This document shows positions 45,179 to 53,913 of a stretch of 64,000 bases of DNA, in pieces. Where the stretch lies: NCBI GenBank assembly GCA_013288945.1, contig JABDAZ010000001.1, forward strand, positions 128,563 to 192,562. The letters are read 5' to 3'. The notes beneath the pieces are model-generated. The model was not told the DNA's origin and ran no database searches. It saw nothing but the letters and a program-made list of their open reading frames with translations. The position numbers and the translations under genes are program-made. The first letter of the stretch is position 1. Each line of letters opens with the position of its first letter. This stretch comes from Bacteroidota bacterium. Its GTDB lineage: Bacteria; Bacteroidota; Bacteroidia; Chitinophagales; Chitinophagaceae.

Positions 45179-48100
45179 TTAATTAAACACGTACCTGATT
45201 CCAAATTGCATAATCCATCTTGAAGCCGCTTGTGTTGAATTGTTTGGTGCTCTCGTCAAACCTGTATTATCTGCGAAGCTATTAACAAACGGAACCTGGT
45301 TTGTTGCATCAGCAAATGGAAATGAAAACAAAGGTGTTTTTCCATCGGCAGACATGCCTTCAAATTTCAGGAAGTTTGCTGCAGATGGAGTTTTTACAAC
45401 GCCCCAATATTTATTAAGCAAGTTGCCAACATTTAAGATATCAAGCGAAAATTGCAAAGTATGTTTATCCTTATTTTTTGTATAGAAATAAACTTCTTCC
45501 GCAATGTGCATATCGAGATGTTTACAGAAAGGATAAACAACTGAATTTGCCTGTGCATACTGGCCTCTATGGTTTGCCATGTAATGATCCTGGTTGATGT
45601 AGTTGTTTAACTGTGTCCAAATTTGCGCGGCTGTTCTTGGGTCAGCGGCTGTGCCTGTTGTAGTTCCTGCTCTTGTAGTTGCGTTATAAGAACCTGCATC
45701 AATCAAATTAATTTCAGATGCGTTGCGCGGAATATAAATTAAATCATTTCCTGTATTTCCATCACCATTTAAATCTCCATTATATACATACGAGGTAACG
45801 CCTGCTGGTGCAGCTTCGAAGATGGCACCGATAATAGTTGCAAAATGTTTTGCATATTCAATTTTATAATTTGCATAAGCTATTATGCGGTTTGGCTGGT
45901 ACCAGCTTGGCCTTGCCAATGTTGGTGCATTCGGGTCTGTGTTTGATACAGCTCTTGCAGCCCATAATGAACTCGCAGTGCTTCCATCTTCCATTGTGTT
46001 TTTTGCATCACTGTGCGTGTAAGCCACACTCATTGATAAATTCCTGAAAGATTTTTGCACGCGGAATGTTGCTGCATACGAATATCCTTTGTGCGTGTTT
46101 GATAATAATATCGCGCTTGAAATATTCGGAGTTGTTAATGAAGTACCATTATAATATTTATTGCTTGAATTTGTTCCGCTGGTTGCAGTTCCTGTTGTAT
46201 TAAATCTTGTTCTTTCATCAGGCCCGTTTGCAATTGCAAAACCATTTCCTTCATTAAGGTTTACGTTAGACATATAAGCGGCATTAATGTCTTTTGAAAA
46301 ACTAAATTCTCCTGTAAGTATCCAGTCGCCTTCCAATCTTTTATCAAGGCCAAGATTTGTTTTTAATTTACTTGGATATTTAAAATTTTTGTCAACAAGC
46401 GCTACGCCATAACCAGTTGGTGTAGAAGTTTGGCTTTGTCCTGTATTGGTAAGATAAGTTCCAAGATTTTGTGATGGCGAAGGTGAGAAAGGAACATTTG
46501 CTACTGTGTAAGATCCAAATTGCACTCCATTATTTGCTGCTTGGTTTTCTATCCAAACAAATGGCGGAGCACCTTCAAAAATACCTGCACCACCTCTTAA
46601 CTGCCATGTTCTGTCGCCTGTAACATCCCAGTTAAAACCAACGCGCGGAGAAGCAACCAAGAAACCATTTGGTGCTTTTCCTACATTATAAGTAGTTCCG
46701 TTTTTAAATGCCAATGCATCAAAATTAGTATTATCGGTAAACTTATTTTGGTAAGTTGTATAATCTAACCGTACACCATAAGTTAATGTGAAATTGTTAG
46801 TTACTCTCCATTTATCCTGCGCAAATAAACTCAGGTTTGTTGCACCAGCATATGCAAAAGGAAACGCGCCGCCTTTAAGTGTTGAGTATTGCTGATAATA
46901 ACTTTTTGGTAAAGCGCCTGAATAAAAATCGCTTAAACTATTAAATTGAAATACGCCTTGATAACCTGGCGCAAAAGCGTTGGTATATTTTTTATAACTG
47001 TCTTGCGTACCAATTGTAATTTCATGCGCGCCTTTGTAAAATGTAAAAATATCATTCAACTGGTACGAATCCATATTCAGTACGTTGTGATACGTGTACA
47101 TTTCATAACCAAAAGTTGTATAAATATTTCCGCCATTCAAAATATCAACTAGCGGGAAAGTGCCTGAAGAAGATTGCGGGCTGCGGAAATCTCTTTCCTG
47201 CGTATAACCAACTTGTAATTTGTTAGAAGCTTTATTGGTTAACCTTGTATTTAATTCTGCAATCCAAATGTTCAGGTTGTTATTAATGCGGTAGCCGCTA
47301 CCATAAAACGGCATAGAAAAAGTTCCCGGCTGGCCACCTGTAATTTGCCCGCTTCCCGGCCTGCTTGTACTTGCAAACTGATCAGCATAAGATTTTAAAT
47401 AGTTATACTTTAAAGTAAGGGTGTTTGAGTTATTAATGTTGTAATCAATCTTTGCATTAATCTTATAACTATTTGTTTTGAAAGAATAACCTTCAAACGC
47501 GCCGGGATCATAACCATAAGTTGTTTTAAGAAAACTTGCCAATGCTTTAAGTGTATCCGCATTTGCCTGCGATACAACTCCCGCTGCTGGAGAATGTGTT
47601 GCATCAGATGCAATCAAACCGCTTGCAGGTGCACTTTGCAAATCCTGCTCAGCATTAATAAAAAAGAATAATTTATTTTTTATTAATGCGCCACCAAGGC
47701 TTGCTCCTAATATGCCGAAGCTGAAAGGTGTTCTTGGCACTGTTGTATTTTCAACTTTATAACCAATTGTTCCTGGCGTTCTTCCAACATAATAAACTGA
47801 TCCTGCAAATTTATTTGTGCCGCTTTTTGTAACAGAGTTTACACCGCCGCCAGTAAAACCGCCTTGCCTTACATCATACGGAGAAACGTTTACCTGTATC
47901 TGATCAATCGCATCCAATGCAATTGGCTGCGCGCCTGCCTGGCCGCCAAGCGTTCCTGAAAGGCCGAATGAATTATTAAAGTCTGCACCATCAACAGTAA
48001 TATTATTATAAGAAGATGTAACGCCGCCAAAACTTAATCCATTTGCTGATGGTTCAAGGCGTGCAAAATCAGAAACGGCACGTGTTACAGTCGGAAGCCT

Positions 48101-48535
48101 TTCTATCTGCGAACGCGTAATAATTTCCTGGCTTCCGGTGCGGCTGTTATTAAAAACTTTGTTTTGCCTTGATGTGGTGGTTACCACTACTTCATTCAAT
48201 TGTTTTGAAGTTGGTATCAGCGAAAAATCTGCTTTAAATTCCTGGCCTAAAACGAGATTAATACTGTCCTGTTTTTCTTCATTATAACCAACAAACGTAA
48301 CTGTAATTTTATAAGGCCCGCCAATGCGCAGGTTGGGTAAATTAAAGCGGCCGTCTTTACGGCTTGTAGTTGAATATTTTGTGCCTGTCGGCGCATGCAC
48401 CGCAATAACTGTAGCTCCCGCCAGTGGCGACTTTCCGTCGGAAACTGTGCCGGTTATATCCGCCGTTGTTTCCTGTGAAAAAAGAAAAAAAGAACTCATC
48501 ACGCACAGCGTGGCTAAAAGCATTTTTTTGATCAT
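45179..48535 (-). CDS. TonB-dependent receptor, Oar-like, with carboxypeptidase-regulatory-like N-terminus
   Basis: 1118 residues from the ATG at 48533-48535 (MIKKMLLATLCVMSSFFLFSQ signal); the frame is open to 48565. Residues about 25-110 are a CarboxypepD_reg-like beta-sandwich (ITGTVSDGKSPLAGATVIAV, GRFNLPNLRIGGPYKITVTFVGY). A plug follows (LNEVVVTTTSRQNKVF, ITVDGADFNNSFG, DQIQVNVSPYDVRQGGFTGGGVNSVTKSGTN), then a 22-strand barrel ending IMQFGIRYVFN. This matches Oar-type receptors, which act in uptake or in export of surface proteins. The ligand is unknown. A lipoprotein gene follows it. Confidence 0.9.
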   Translation of the reverse strand: MIKKMLLATLCVMSSFFLFSQETTADITGTVSDGKSPLAGATVIAVHAPTGTKYSTTSRKDGRFNLPNLRIGGPYKITVTFVGYNEEKQDSINLVLGQEFKADFSLIPTSKQLNEVVVTTTSRQNKVFNNSRTGSQEIITRSQIERLPTVTRAVSDFARLEPSANGLSFGGVTSSYNNITVDGADFNNSFGLSGTLGGQAGAQPIALDAIDQIQVNVSPYDVRQGGFTGGGVNSVTKSGTNKFAGSVYYVGRTPGTIGYKVENTTVPRTPFSFGILGASLGGALIKNKLFFFINAEQDLQSAPASGLIASDATHSPAAGVVSQANADTLKALASFLKTTYGYDPGAFEGYSFKTNSYKINAKIDYNINNSNTLTLKYNYLKSYADQFASTSRPGSGQITGGQPGTFSMPFYGSGYRINNNLNIWIAELNTRLTNKASNKLQVGYTQERDFRSPQSSSGTFPLVDILNGGNIYTTFGYEMYTYHNVLNMDSYQLNDIFTFYKGAHEITIGTQDSYKKYTNAFAPGYQGVFQFNSLSDFYSGALPKSYYQQYSTLKGGAFPFAYAGATNLSLFAQDKWRVTNNFTLTYGVRLDYTTYQNKFTDNTNFDALAFKNGTTYNVGKAPNGFLVASPRVGFNWDVTGDRTWQLRGGAGIFEGAPPFVWIENQAANNGVQFGSYTVANVPFSPSPSQNLGTYLTNTGQSQTSTPTGYGVALVDKNFKYPSKLKTNLGLDKRLEGDWILTGEFSFSKDINAAYMSNVNLNEGNGFAIANGPDERTRFNTTGTATSGTNSSNKYYNGTSLTTPNISSAILLSNTHKGYSYAATFRVQKSFRNLSMSVAYTHSDAKNTMEDGSTASSLWAARAVSNTDPNAPTLARPSWYQPNRIIAYANYKIEYAKHFATIIGAIFEAAPAGVTSYVYNGDLNGDGNTGNDLIYIPRNASEINLIDAGSYNATTRAGTTTGTAADPRTAAQIWTQLNNYINQDHYMANHRGQYAQANSVVYPFCKHLDMHIAEEVYFYTKNKDKHTLQFSLDILNVGNLLNKYWGVVKTPSAANFLKFEGMSADGKTPLFSFPFADATNQVPFVNSFADNTGLTRAPNNSTQAASRWIMQFGIRYVFN

Positions 48536-48761
48536 AATCAAAGTTTTTGGTTTGCAAAGAAACAATTAAACACCATTGCAAAAGCAATGCATGTATTAAG
48601 TAATTATTAATCGTTTGGCAGTAAAAAGCAACCGGGGTTGGGATTGTTTGTAAAGAAGAAAAGCTAGCAACAGTTATCTGGTAACGGATTTGGTTAGTTA
48701 TGTATGAAGGGTATATTAACTATGTAAAATTATTTATGTAAAATCAATTTTTTTTAAAAAC

Positions 48762-49313
48762 TTAATCACCCGTTTTTTTGAAAGCATTTAATAATGTATC
48801 TACTTTTTGATTGCCTTCAAAAGTAGTAATTAAATTACCTTTTTTATCGTACAAAGCAAGATAAGGAAGGCTGTGGATATTATAAAAAGGCGGCAACACA
48901 TATTTTTCATCGCGCCCCATTTTTATATTTGGATAATCTGCAATTCTGAAGTAACTGTAAAATTCTTTCATCTCAGCAAACGGCTGAAAAGTGGCCATCA
49001 CAATTTCTATGTCCTTAAATTTATCCATTGATGCAATAATGTCTTTTGTCTGGTGTTTGCAATGGTCGCACTCCGGGCTAAAACACATTATTAATGTAAG
49101 GTGATGTTTTTTAATATCTTCTTTAGTAACAAAAGTAGCACTGTCAACTTTCAGTAATTTAAAAGGCGGAACTGTTGGAAAACGCTGGTACGGCGGCTTG
49201 TCTGGCGCTGCTTTTGGCGTTTGTTGCGCAAACAAAAAACTACAGTTTATCAATACCAGAATTATTGCTACTAATCTTTTCACGCTTTTTATTTTTAATG
49301 ACAATATAAGCAT
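48762..49313 (-). CDS. Thioredoxin-fold redox protein, periplasmic
   Basis: 183 residues; the signal peptide is VKRLVAIILVLINCSFLFAQ, so the real start may be the GTG ten codons in. The redox site is MCFSPECDHCKHQT (CDHC), the fold continues to SLPYLALYDKKGNLITTFEGN with the cis-Pro. The atypical CDHC pair and its position after a beta-strand fit the AhpC/TlpA-like thioredoxins of Bacteroidota. A probable disulfide reductase of the cell envelope; the target is unknown. It is transcribed towards the TonB receptor gene with a 226 bp gap. Confidence 0.8.
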   Translation of the reverse strand: MLILSLKIKSVKRLVAIILVLINCSFLFAQQTPKAAPDKPPYQRFPTVPPFKLLKVDSATFVTKEDIKKHHLTLIMCFSPECDHCKHQTKDIIASMDKFKDIEIVMATFQPFAEMKEFYSYFRIADYPNIKMGRDEKYVLPPFYNIHSLPYLALYDKKGNLITTFEGNQKVDTLLNAFKKTGD

Positions 49314-49480
49314 GCAATATCGCTGCTTTATAAAAACAATAAAAATTTATTTGATAGCTAAAAATCCATAGTACTGTTCAAAAAAGAAAAGATAATCCTG
49401 GTATTAAGTATTGTAGAAAAATGAATCAGGCTTTCTCAGTTTATTTCATATTAACTTATTTGATTCGATTGAATATGTTA

Positions 49481-49511
49481 TTTGCCTGCTACTATTTTTT
49501 CCTTAGCTTTG
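49481..49511 (+). promoter_or_regulatory. efp promoter (TTTG-N19-TAGCTTTG)
   Basis: TTTG at 49481-49484 and TAGCTTTG at 49504-49511 are separated by exactly 19 bp, the Bacteroidota sigma-A consensus. The start codon is 26 bp downstream. Confidence 0.75.
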
Positions 49512-49536
49512 CCGCCTCAATTTAAAAAAAACTTGT

Positions 49537-50100
49537 ATGGCAAATACAGCAGATATCAGTCGCGGCATGATTATTAAACTTGAAGGAAGTTTATATTCTG
49601 TTATTGAATTTGGTGAAAATAAAACTGCGCGCGCCGCAGCAAAAGTGTGGGCAAAATTAAAAGGCGTTGATAACAGCCGTTCGATTGAAAAAACATGGAA
49701 CAGTGGTGATACCATTTATCCCGTTCGTGTTGAAAAAAGAGCATTCCAGTTTTTGTATAAAGATGACAGCGGTTATAATTTTATGGACAATGAAACCTTT
49801 GAGCAAATTGCTTTGCAGGAAAGTATGGTAGATGCGCCAAAGTTTTTAAAAGACGGACAGGAAGTTTCTGTTGCCATTAATACCGAAACAGATTTGCCAA
49901 TGAGTGTTGAATTGCCTGATAAAATTGTGTTGCTTGTTACGTATTCTGAACAAGGCGTAAAAGGCGATACTGCAACGCGCACATTAAAACAGGCAACTGT
50001 TGAAACCGGCGCCACCGTTAACGTTCCGCTTTTTGTGAATGAAGGCGAAATGATTCGCGTGAATACAAAAACAGGAGAATATGTGGAACGCGTGAAATAA
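49537..50100 (+). CDS. efp: Elongation factor P with arginine at the loop tip
   Basis: 187 residues with three beta-barrel domains: KOW-like N-terminus, FQFLYKDDSGYNFMDNETFEQI in the middle and DTATRTLKQATVETGATVNVPLFVNEGE at the end. EF-P enters the E site and rescues ribosomes stalled at proline runs. The tip of the first domain, normally PGKG with a modified Lys34, here reads ENKTARAAAKVW, placing Arg32 at the tip. Pseudomonas EF-P has Arg32, rhamnosylated by EarP; no EarP gene lies in this window. Promoter and terminator are both visible, so it appears to be monocistronic. Confidence 0.95.
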   Translation: MANTADISRGMIIKLEGSLYSVIEFGENKTARAAAKVWAKLKGVDNSRSIEKTWNSGDTIYPVRVEKRAFQFLYKDDSGYNFMDNETFEQIALQESMVDAPKFLKDGQEVSVAINTETDLPMSVELPDKIVLLVTYSEQGVKGDTATRTLKQATVETGATVNVPLFVNEGEMIRVNTKTGEYVERVK

Positions 50101-50140
50101 TAATGAACTGATTTAATTATCTTTAATAAACAAATAATAA

Positions 50141-50163
50141 GAGCCCGGATTTTTTCGGGCTTC
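50141..50163 (+). terminator. Terminator after efp
   Basis: GAGCCCG pairs with CGGGCTTC around an AT-rich loop, 40 bp past the stop. The T content after the stem is modest. Confidence 0.6.
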
Positions 50164-50266
50164 TGTTTCTGACAAACCTTATCTGCGTTTAATAAATCTT
50201 ATCTATTGCGGTTCGGGTTTTTTCTTATCTTAGCCGCCCATTAATAAAAACTGTAAATTCATCAAT

Positions 50267-50749
50267 ATGGATTTTAAGCAGATTCAGGAGTTGATCAAAA
50301 TGATCAACAAATCTAATATCGGAGAAGTAACAATTGAAGAAAAAGGGTTTAAGCTTACCATTAAGCAAAAAGAAGATGCTGTGCAGCAATTCCTTTCTGC
50401 ACCGTTACAATCCCAGCAATATGCGCAAGCTCCATTGCCACAACAACCAGTAAGTTCATCAGCGCCCGCAGCTGAAAAACCAAAAGCCGCAGAACCCGTT
50501 GCCAGCAACCTTATCACCATAAAAAGCCCGATGATCGGAACTTTCTACCGCAGCTCATCACCCGATAAACCTTCTTTCATTAATATAGGTGATGAAATAG
50601 AAATTGGCAAAGTGGTTTGCATTATCGAAGCCATGAAACTCTTCAACGAAATTGAAAGTGAAGTAAAAGGACGTGTTGTAAAAGTGCTTGCAGAAGATGC
50701 AACGCCTGTTGAATACGATCAGCCGCTGTTTCTTGTTGAACCAATTTAA
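50267..50749 (+). CDS. accB: Acetyl-CoA carboxylase biotin carboxyl carrier protein
   Basis: 160 residues. An N-terminal region that docks to the carboxylase, a Pro/Ala/Gln-rich flexible linker (about residues 44-80), and a biotinyl domain with the biotin site EAMKLFNEIE (Lys124). AccB carries CO2 as carboxybiotin from AccC to the carboxyltransferase, the first step of fatty acid synthesis. accC follows after 92 bp. The upstream box TATCTTAG (50234-50241) is a likely -7 element. Confidence 0.96.
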   Translation: MDFKQIQELIKMINKSNIGEVTIEEKGFKLTIKQKEDAVQQFLSAPLQSQQYAQAPLPQQPVSSSAPAAEKPKAAEPVASNLITIKSPMIGTFYRSSSPDKPSFINIGDEIEIGKVVCIIEAMKLFNEIESEVKGRVVKVLAEDATPVEYDQPLFLVEPI

Positions 50750-50755
50750 TTTTGC

Positions 50756-50806
50756 AAATGTGGAAATATGAAAATGTGAAAATGATTTTATTTTATTTCC
50801 ACATTT
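50756..50806 (+). repeat. Inverted repeat in the accB-accC gap
   Basis: AAATGTGGAAA (50756-50766) and TTTCCACATTT (50796-50806) are perfect arms made of the same GTGGAAAT/GTGAAAAT words seen elsewhere between genes. It could attenuate accC or protect the accB end. Confidence 0.5.
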
Positions 50807-50841
50807 TCCACATTAATCACATTATCACATTTTAAAAATTT

Positions 50842-52179
50842 ATGTTTAAAAAGATATTAATCGCCAATCGTGGAGAAATTGCATTGCGTATTATTCGTAC
50901 GTGCCGTGAGATGGGTATCAAAACGGTGGCAGTTTATTCCACAGCCGATAAAGATAGTTTACACGTAAAATTTGCAGATGAAGCCGTTTGCATTGGCAAA
51001 CCTGCAAGTGCAGATTCTTATTTAAATATCCCACACATTATGGCTGCGGTTGAAATTACAAACGCTGACGCTATCCATCCTGGTTATGGCTTTTTAGCAG
51101 AGAATGCGCGCTTTGCAGAAATTTGTGGCGAACATGGAATTAAATTTATCGGGCCAACGCCATCGATGATCAATTCAATGGGAGATAAAATTACTGCCAA
51201 AGAAACGATGATAAAAGCCGGCGTTCCAGTGGTTCCCGGCGGCGATGGTTTATTGGAAAGTGTTGATCATGCAAAAGGAATGGCAAAGGAAATTGGTTAT
51301 CCCATTATTTTAAAAGCCACTGCTGGCGGCGGCGGCAAAGGAATGCGTGTTGTTTGGGAAGAATCTGAAATTGAAAAAGCATTTAATAATGCAAAAACGG
51401 AAGCTGCCGCATCTTTTAAAAATGACGGCATTTATATAGAAAAATTTGTAGAAGAGCCACGCCATATAGAAATACAAATTGCCGGCGATCAGTACGGCCG
51501 TGTTTCGCATTTAAGCGAACGCGATTGTTCTATCCAACGCCGCCATCAAAAGTTGGTTGAAGAATCTCCTTCACCATTTATGACGGAAGAATTGCGCAAG
51601 CGCATGGGCGAAGCTGCAATCAAAGCGGCTTCGGCAATCAATTATGAAAGTGTTGGAACGATAGAATTTCTGGTTGATAAACACCGCAACTTTTATTTCA
51701 TGGAAATGAATACGCGCATACAGGTTGAGCATTGCGTGACAGAAGAAGTGGTAAATTTTGATTTAATAAAAGAACAAATAAAAATCGCAGCCGGCGAACC
51801 AATAAGCGGAATAAATTATGAACCGCAGATGTACGCCATCGAATGCCGCATCAATGCCGAAGATCCGTACAATGATTTTCGCCCGTCGCCAGGAAAAATC
51901 ACTACACTTCATCAACCTGGCGGCCACGGAATCCGCGTGGATTCTCATGCTTACGCCGGTTACACTATTCCGCCGTATTATGATTCGCTGATTGCAAAAA
52001 TTATTGCCGTAGCGCGCACGCGTGAAGAAGCGATTAATACCATGCACCGTTCATTAAGCGAATATGTGATTGAAGGAATAAAAACCACCATTCCTTTTCA
52101 TTTGCAATTAATGAAAGACGAACGTTTCCGCAGCGGGGATTTCAATACAAAATTTCTGGAAGGATTTAAGATGCAATAA
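50842..52179 (+). CDS. accC: Acetyl-CoA carboxylase biotin carboxylase subunit
   Basis: 445 residues, standard length. N-terminal [21 protein letters not shown]-grasp centre [18 protein letters not shown], the [30 protein letters not shown] block, [18 protein letters not shown] with the bicarbonate and biotin site, and the C-terminal biotin carboxylase domain. It carboxylates the biotin of AccB with ATP and bicarbonate. Directly downstream of accB; a terminator follows at 52229. Confidence 0.97.
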   Translation: MFKKILIANRGEIALRIIRTCREMGIKTVAVYSTADKDSLHVKFADEAVCIGKPASADSYLNIPHIMAAVEITNADAIHPGYGFLAENARFAEICGEHGIKFIGPTPSMINSMGDKITAKETMIKAGVPVVPGGDGLLESVDHAKGMAKEIGYPIILKATAGGGGKGMRVVWEESEIEKAFNNAKTEAAASFKNDGIYIEKFVEEPRHIEIQIAGDQYGRVSHLSERDCSIQRRHQKLVEESPSPFMTEELRKRMGEAAIKAASAINYESVGTIEFLVDKHRNFYFMEMNTRIQVEHCVTEEVVNFDLIKEQIKIAAGEPISGINYEPQMYAIECRINAEDPYNDFRPSPGKITTLHQPGGHGIRVDSHAYAGYTIPPYYDSLIAKIIAVARTREEAINTMHRSLSEYVIEGIKTTIPFHLQLMKDERFRSGDFNTKFLEGFKMQ

Positions 52180-52228
52180 TGCTAATGTGATTATTAGGTG
52201 ATGTGAAAACGATTTTATAATATTTATT

Positions 52229-52260
52229 AAGCGATAACTTTTTTAAAAATGTTATCGCTT
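52229..52260 (+). terminator. Terminator after accC
   Basis: AAGCGATAAC (52229-52238) and GTTATCGCTT (52251-52260) form a perfect 10-bp stem followed by TTTT. Confidence 0.8.
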
Positions 52261-52297
52261 TTTAATTACGCCAAACATCAAACTTCAAATCAGAAAA

Positions 52298-52375
52298 TTT
52301 TTTGTCCGGGCATTAAATTTCTAATCAGCTTCATTGGCGTCGCACACTTGTACATTTAGTTCTTCATTGAGCAAT
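52298..52375 (-). repeat. Dispersed intergenic repeat, copy 3
   Basis: On the minus strand: ATTGCTCAATGAAG, then TGTACAAGTGTGCGACGCCA and ATGAAGC, an AT-rich spacer and CCGGACAA. It differs from copy 1 at few positions and lies between convergent accC and ispH. Confidence 0.85.
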
Positions 52376-52385
52376 TGCGCCATTT

Positions 52386-53615
52386 TCACATGGAGAAATT
52401 TTCAATCATCTGCTCAATTGATTTATTAATAGCAAAAAATTCAGCGAGTTTTCTAATTACATTTTCAACCAAAGCATCCGGGCAAGATGCGCCGCTGGTT
52501 ATTAATATTTTTACAGGATTATTTTTTGGCAAATAATCAGCCGTTAATATTTCCTGCTTTGTATGAAAATTATAATGCAAAATTTCTTTTGCTGATAAAA
52601 TTTTTTCTTCTGCATTAATGTAAAAGGTTGGCAATTTTTCTTCACACAATTCAACCAAATGTGAAGTGTTGGAAGAATTATATCCGCCAACAACAATTGC
52701 CAAGTCTGCTTGCGTTTGCAACAATCCATTAACCGCAGTTTGATTATCATTTGTTGCATAACACAATGTATCACGCGTGTCTGCAAAACGTTCTTCAACA
52801 TTATTTTCGGTGAGATGGAATGTATTAATCATCGTTTGTTTCAAAAAATCTGCAATGGCTTGCGTGTCGCTCGCGAGCATAGTTGTTTGATTAACAACGC
52901 CGATTCTTTGTAAATCTTTATTTATGTCAAACCCGCTGCTGTACTGGTTTTTAAAGGTTTCGTAAAATTCGTTCGCCGGTTTTTCGCCGGTAATAAATTT
53001 AGACAAGTCAATGGCTTCATTCATATCATTTACAACAACAGTCGGCGTATTAATAGCAGCGTGAGAAAACGTTGCGCGTGTTTCTTCATGCATAGGTTTT
53101 CCGTGTACAATAACGGTATAATTTTTCGCAGCAATTTGTTCAGATCGGTTCCAGACTTTTTCTACAAACGGGCAGGTTGTATTGTATTTTTTTGTCTCAA
53201 TACCAATGTCATTTAATTTTTTTTCAATTTCCAACGTAGTTCCAAACGCAGGAATAATTACAATATCATTCGCCTTTAATTCATCAAAAGAAATAATTTC
53301 TTTGCCATAAGTATCCTGTAAAAATTGTACGCCGCGAGATTGTAAATCTGCATTTACCTGCGGATTATGGATCATTTCACTTAATAAAAAAATTCGTTTA
53401 CCAGGATTTTCATCAATCGTTCTGAAAGAAATTTCAATCGCATTTTCAACGCCATAACAAAATCCAAAATGCCTTGCCAAATAAATTTGAACAGCGCCAA
53501 AATCAAGCAGCGTTGGTGTAAAATCTTTTTTCATTTTATCACCAAGCTTGCGTTTGTTTTTAATAGCGCTTATTAATGGGCTTCTGTATATTATCGGAAC
53601 ATTGAAAGTCTTCAT
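52386..53615 (-). CDS. ispH: 4-hydroxy-3-methylbut-2-enyl diphosphate reductase
   Basis: 409 residues from the ATG at 53613-53615, the long form found also in cyanobacteria. Fe-S cysteines are Cys53 (HFGFCYGVENAI), TTCPFVEKVW and TSGASCPD; HGKPMHEETRA, GVVNQTTMLAS, TLCYATNDNQTA and GGYNSSNTSHL form the substrate pocket. IspH is the last enzyme of the MEP pathway and makes IPP and DMAPP. The frame stays open upstream to 53789 through a heptamer array, giving a repeated RITHHAS peptide; I take this as non-coding because the family-like start is MKTFNVP. It converges on accC. Confidence 0.95.
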   Translation of the reverse strand: MKTFNVPIIYRSPLISAIKNKRKLGDKMKKDFTPTLLDFGAVQIYLARHFGFCYGVENAIEISFRTIDENPGKRIFLLSEMIHNPQVNADLQSRGVQFLQDTYGKEIISFDELKANDIVIIPAFGTTLEIEKKLNDIGIETKKYNTTCPFVEKVWNRSEQIAAKNYTVIVHGKPMHEETRATFSHAAINTPTVVVNDMNEAIDLSKFITGEKPANEFYETFKNQYSSGFDINKDLQRIGVVNQTTMLASDTQAIADFLKQTMINTFHLTENNVEERFADTRDTLCYATNDNQTAVNGLLQTQADLAIVVGGYNSSNTSHLVELCEEKLPTFYINAEEKILSAKEILHYNFHTKQEILTADYLPKNNPVKILITSGASCPDALVENVIRKLAEFFAINKSIEQMIENFSM

Positions 53616-53643
53616 TGCGTGTAAAGTTAAGAAAGAGATGCGA

Positions 53644-53748
53644 GATGCGAGATGCGTGATGCGTGATGCGTGATGCGTGATGCGTGATGCGTGATGCGTG
53701 ATGCGTGATGCGTGATGCGTGATGCGTGATGCGTGATGCGTGATGCGT
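53644..53748. repeat. Heptanucleotide array (GATGCGT) x14 upstream of ispH
   Basis: One GATGCGA at 53644-53650, then fourteen exact copies of GATGCGT from 53651 to 53748, preceded by a further GAGATGC word. The array lies 29 bp in front of the ispH start in a 298 bp gap; its copy number keeps the upstream ispH frame open. Confidence 0.93.
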
Positions 53749-53913
53749 GAAAGATTTCGCGCAAGTTCAATATTTTTTATTAATAACAAAATAATATCCT
53801 AATATCTAAATATCTAATATCAAATCGCATTTCTCATATCACGCATACCGCTTTGTAAGTTTCTTCATCCCAAAAAGTTTATTATCTTACCGCGCACAAG
53901 CATTAATAAATTT

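Noticed and set aside
53644..53748. CRISPR array
   Set aside because: The repeats are 7 bp, contiguous and without spacers, and no cas genes are present.
53616..53789. N-terminal extension of IspH with repeated RITHHAS peptide
   Set aside because: Encoded only by the GATGCGT array; the family-like protein starts at MKTFNVP. Kept as a finding, not as coding sequence.
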